Part shown: positions 5,862 through 7,157 of the stretch, piece by piece
Numbering within the stretch: the first letter of the stretch is position 1
Layout: each line of letters opens with the position of its first letter
NCBI GenBank assembly: GCA_002067555.1
Contig: MVQQ01000077.1
Location: 1 to 7,157 of the forward strand
Direction of reading: 5' to 3'
Length of the DNA: 7,157 nt
Source of the DNA: Syntrophorhabdus sp. PtaB.Bin184
GTDB taxonomy: Bacteria > Desulfobacterota > Syntrophorhabdia > Syntrophorhabdales > Syntrophorhabdaceae
Translations under genes and position numbers: made by a program
The notes under the pieces: model-generated
Told to the model about the DNA's origin: nothing
The model's database searches: none
Seen by the model: the letters and a program-made list of their open reading frames with translations, nothing else

Positions 5862-6701
5862 TTACTGGCTCACTATCCTGAGGTTCGTCGGCGCGGGGAC
5901 CTCGGACGCGGGCGCTCCGGCAGGACCGACGTAGGAATCGGCGACGACGATGTCATCGTAGTCTCTTGTCTCCTCTTTTGGATACACCCAGGAGTGTCCA
6001 TACTGGTTGCCGCCGATCTCGATGTATCGTATATACCAGCCGTCGGGCCACCATGTTGCGTTCAGCGTCCCCTTGGAGACGCCGTTGACCCAAAACTCAG
6101 CCTTCTTGTTGACGAGGTCGATCTTGATCTCGTAGCAGACCCACGTGCCGGGAGTATAGTGAATGTTTAGACTGTATCCAGTGAAGAAGTGGTTATCGGC
6201 GGTGTTGGCATCCCACATGTCCATCTGAAGATTGCTGCCATTCATCTGAAACATCGGGATGAGGATCTGTCCGTTAGACTGTTTCAATCGGAAGAGCTTC
6301 TGGAAGTGCTGATAGGATGCTGTGGAATCTCTCTGGTACCATCGCAGATAGAGGAGGGTATAATTCTTGCCCAGGTCTTTTACGAGGATATTCTCTCCTG
6401 TGGGCCAGCACTGCTCTTCCAGGTTGATGCGGAAGCCCCTCTTGTTCATCGCGCCGGGATTCGACCTCTCGGCGTCTCCGATGATCTGGGCGTTGGGGTT
6501 GCCGTAGTTCTTGCCGAGGGTGTTGGAGCCGAAGCCGCTGTATCCCGTTGGCAGGCCCGGGTTAACAGAGCAGTCCGCCAGGCTGCAGTTGTAGTCTTTT
6601 GTGAAATTGTCGAAACTTTCCTGCCAGATGACCGTCGCGTGACCTGTATGACATATAGCGATGAGTAATAATACCGCCATTCCTGAAATGATCTTTTTCA
6701 C
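5862..6701 (-). CDS. Secreted protein with a probable concanavalin A-like (jelly-roll) domain
   Basis: 279 aa, starting at GTG (6701-6699). Residues 1-22 are a signal peptide: VKK, a hydrophobic core, then GHA with cleavage expected after A22. C17 lacks a proper lipobox, so this is probably not a lipoprotein. The mature part begins TVIWQESFD and is rich in aromatic residues and predicted beta strands. The stretch GTWVCYEIKIDL (185-196), then AEFWVNG (201-207) and RDYDDIVVADSYVGP (246-260), is characteristic of LamG/polysaccharide-lyase-like jelly rolls, where the final DDI strand closes the sandwich. Such domains bind or cleave glycans; I cannot assign catalytic residues. C39, C44, C98 and C189 could form disulfides outside the cytoplasm. 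The tail VPAPTNLRIVSQ looks like a linker plus the first strand of a fibronectin type III domain, then stops. The gene converges on the polysaccharide operon and may act on its product, which is inference. Confidence 0.8.
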   Translation of the reverse strand: MKKIISGMAVLLLIAICHTGHATVIWQESFDNFTKDYNCSLADCSVNPGLPTGYSGFGSNTLGKNYGNPNAQIIGDAERSNPGAMNKRGFRINLEEQCWPTGENILVKDLGKNYTLLYLRWYQRDSTASYQHFQKLFRLKQSNGQILIPMFQMNGSNLQMDMWDANTADNHFFTGYSLNIHYTPGTWVCYEIKIDLVNKKAEFWVNGVSKGTLNATWWPDGWYIRYIEIGGNQYGHSWVYPKEETRDYDDIVVADSYVGPAGAPASEVPAPTNLRIVSQ

Positions 6702-6708
6702 TTGTTTG

Positions 6709-6715
6709 CCTCCTT
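6709..6715 (-). promoter_or_regulatory. Ribosome binding site that decides the GTG start
   Basis: On the minus strand AAGGAGG stands 7 bases before GTG, and the signal peptide starts at that codon. The same frame is open upstream to an ATG at 6860, but the extra 53 residues are Pro/Gly/Arg-rich, would bury the signal peptide internally and have no comparable ribosome site. Confidence 0.85.
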
Positions 6716-6740
6716 GCTTTCTCTCGGTGTTGCTTGTGCG

Positions 6741-6762
6741 GTCCGGTGGTGTACCGTCCGGT
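6741..6762. repeat. 7-bp direct repeat in the leader region
   Basis: GTCCGGT occurs at 6741-6747 and again at 6756-6762, 15 bases from start to start, between the leader hairpin and the ribosome site. It could be a protein-binding pair or chance in GC-rich DNA. Confidence 0.25.
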
Positions 6763-6767
6763 CGTCC

Positions 6768-6804
6768 CGCGGGTGCCCCGGGAAGGATCCCGCATGCACC
6801 CGCG
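6768..6804 (-). promoter_or_regulatory. Hairpin in the 5' leader of the secreted-protein gene
   Basis: CGCGGGTGC (6768-6776) and GCACCCGCG (6796-6804) are exact reverse complements. The loop contains a second short stem, CGGGA with TCCCG (6779-6783 and 6788-6792). No T-run follows on the minus strand, so it is not a standard terminator. Given the TATAAT box just upstream, it would lie at the very 5' end of the transcript, where it might protect the RNA or regulate translation. It does not match a riboswitch class I can recognise. Confidence 0.45.
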
Positions 6805-6818
6805 AGGACCATACTTCT

Positions 6819-6847
6819 ATTATAGTTCATGGTGGTCGACATCCCCA
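6819..6847 (-). promoter_or_regulatory. Possible sigma70-type promoter of the secreted-protein gene
   Basis: On the minus strand there is a perfect TATAAT (6824 to 6819) in the 169-base gap between the two minus-strand genes. At 17-bp spacing the -35 position holds TGGGGA (6847 to 6842), which matches only three of six consensus bases. Transcription would start near 6812, giving a leader of about 110 bases. The weak -35 suggests an activator or modest expression. Confidence 0.45.
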
Positions 6848-6870
6848 CGCAGTATTTCACGAGATCCTTC

Positions 6871-7157
6871 TCAATAGTAGCCGTACTTAAAGTACGCCCG
6901 TATGGTGTGGTTTGCCGTCACGTTGGAGAAGGTGTAGGAACTCACGGCGCCCACGTTCACTCCGTCGACGAGGACGTACCTGATGGAGAAACCTGTTTTC
7001 GGGGTTATCGTGAAGGCCTTGGTCGATCCGGAGGTCACGCTTACGCTGCCCGACGGAGACACGGTTCCGCCGTATCCCGCGTAGGCGCTGATGGTATAGG
7101 ATGTGGTCGTGGCACTTTTGGTAAAGTTGGCCGTGACGGATATGTTTCTTGTCATCT
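6871..7157 (-). CDS. Extracellular repeat protein, C-terminal fragment (divergent InlB B-repeat-like)
   Basis: The frame runs off the right edge; the stop is TGA at 6873-6871 and about 95 residues are visible. The first visible residues, ISVTANFTK, look like the end of one repeat. A complete unit follows: SYTISAYAGYGGTVSPSG (18-35), then VTSGSTKAFTITPKTGFSI and YVLVDGVNVG, closing with YTFSNVTANHTIRAYFK. This pattern (Y-x-I/L, G-G-x-V/I-S-P-x-G, F-x-I-x-P-x-x-G-Y/F, and a final VTANHTI strand) is that of the divergent InlB B-repeat family found in tandem in large secreted or surface proteins, thought to serve as stalks or adhesins. The first ATG (7155) is not a credible start because it lies inside a repeat. 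It is followed by the secreted jelly-roll gene on the same strand after 169 bases. Confidence 0.8.
   Translation of the reverse strand, partial: MTRNISVTANFTKSATTTSYTISAYAGYGGTVSPSGSVSVTSGSTKAFTITPKTGFSIRYVLVDGVNVGAVSSYTFSNVTANHTIRAYFKYGYY

Noticed and set aside
5823..6668. Plus-strand frames of 115 and 159 codons across the secreted-protein gene
   Set aside because: They are shadows with no recognisable motifs, opposite a gene with a signal peptide, ribosome site and typical fold motifs.
6702..6860. N-terminal extension of the secreted protein from ATG 6860
   Set aside because: It would place the signal peptide internally and is low-complexity; AAGGAGG 7 bases before GTG 6701 is decisive.
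1..7157. CRISPR array, tRNA, rRNA, transposon or insertion sequence
   Set aside because: I saw no regularly spaced repeats, tRNA-like cloverleaf, conserved rRNA segment, transposase motifs or terminal inverted repeats with target duplication.

Overview
The window reads as part of a surface-polysaccharide (EPS, capsule or O-antigen) biosynthesis locus of a Gram-negative-like bacterium, with two genes for secreted proteins on the opposite strand. Genes are tightly packed with clear Shine-Dalgarno sites, and most of the DNA is GC-rich (roughly 55-70% in the 60-base blocks I counted by hand). The secreted proteins (a jelly-roll-like protein and an InlB-B-type repeat protein) are of kinds often seen in environmental Desulfobacterota/Deltaproteobacteria. 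That placement is an inference of low to moderate strength; there is no rRNA or other marker gene here.

Plus strand, 1-5841: an operon-like run. It holds the C-terminal part of a hexapeptide-repeat acyltransferase (cut by the left edge), a GT4 glycosyltransferase, a two-domain Gfo/Idh/MocA dehydrogenase plus extended-SDR sugar enzyme, a membrane GT2 glycosyltransferase and a class I SAM methyltransferase. The first three overlap by 4 and 8 bases; the next two junctions are 36 and 51 bases. A GC-rich hairpin followed by TTTT (5783-5841) closes the run. Together the genes can make or modify an activated sugar, transfer sugars onto a glycan and decorate it with acyl and methyl groups. The actual sugar and glycan cannot be read from the sequence.

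Minus strand, 7157-5862: the C-terminal end of a repeat-containing extracellular protein (cut by the right edge), a 169-base gap with a perfect TATAAT box and a hairpin leader, then a 279-aa protein with a signal peptide and a probable concanavalin A-like fold. This protein starts at GTG. It converges on the polysaccharide operon, and the terminator lies between them.

The most notable signals are two. First, the uninterrupted fusion of two different NAD(P)-dependent oxidoreductase families. Second, a sharp base-composition mosaic: DNA from about 3.0 to 5.06 kb is much more AT-rich than its flanks, both steps fall inside reading frames, and each step lies next to unusually good inverted repeats. 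This looks like segmental replacement inside a polysaccharide locus. I saw no CRISPR array, tRNA, rRNA, transposase or insertion sequence.
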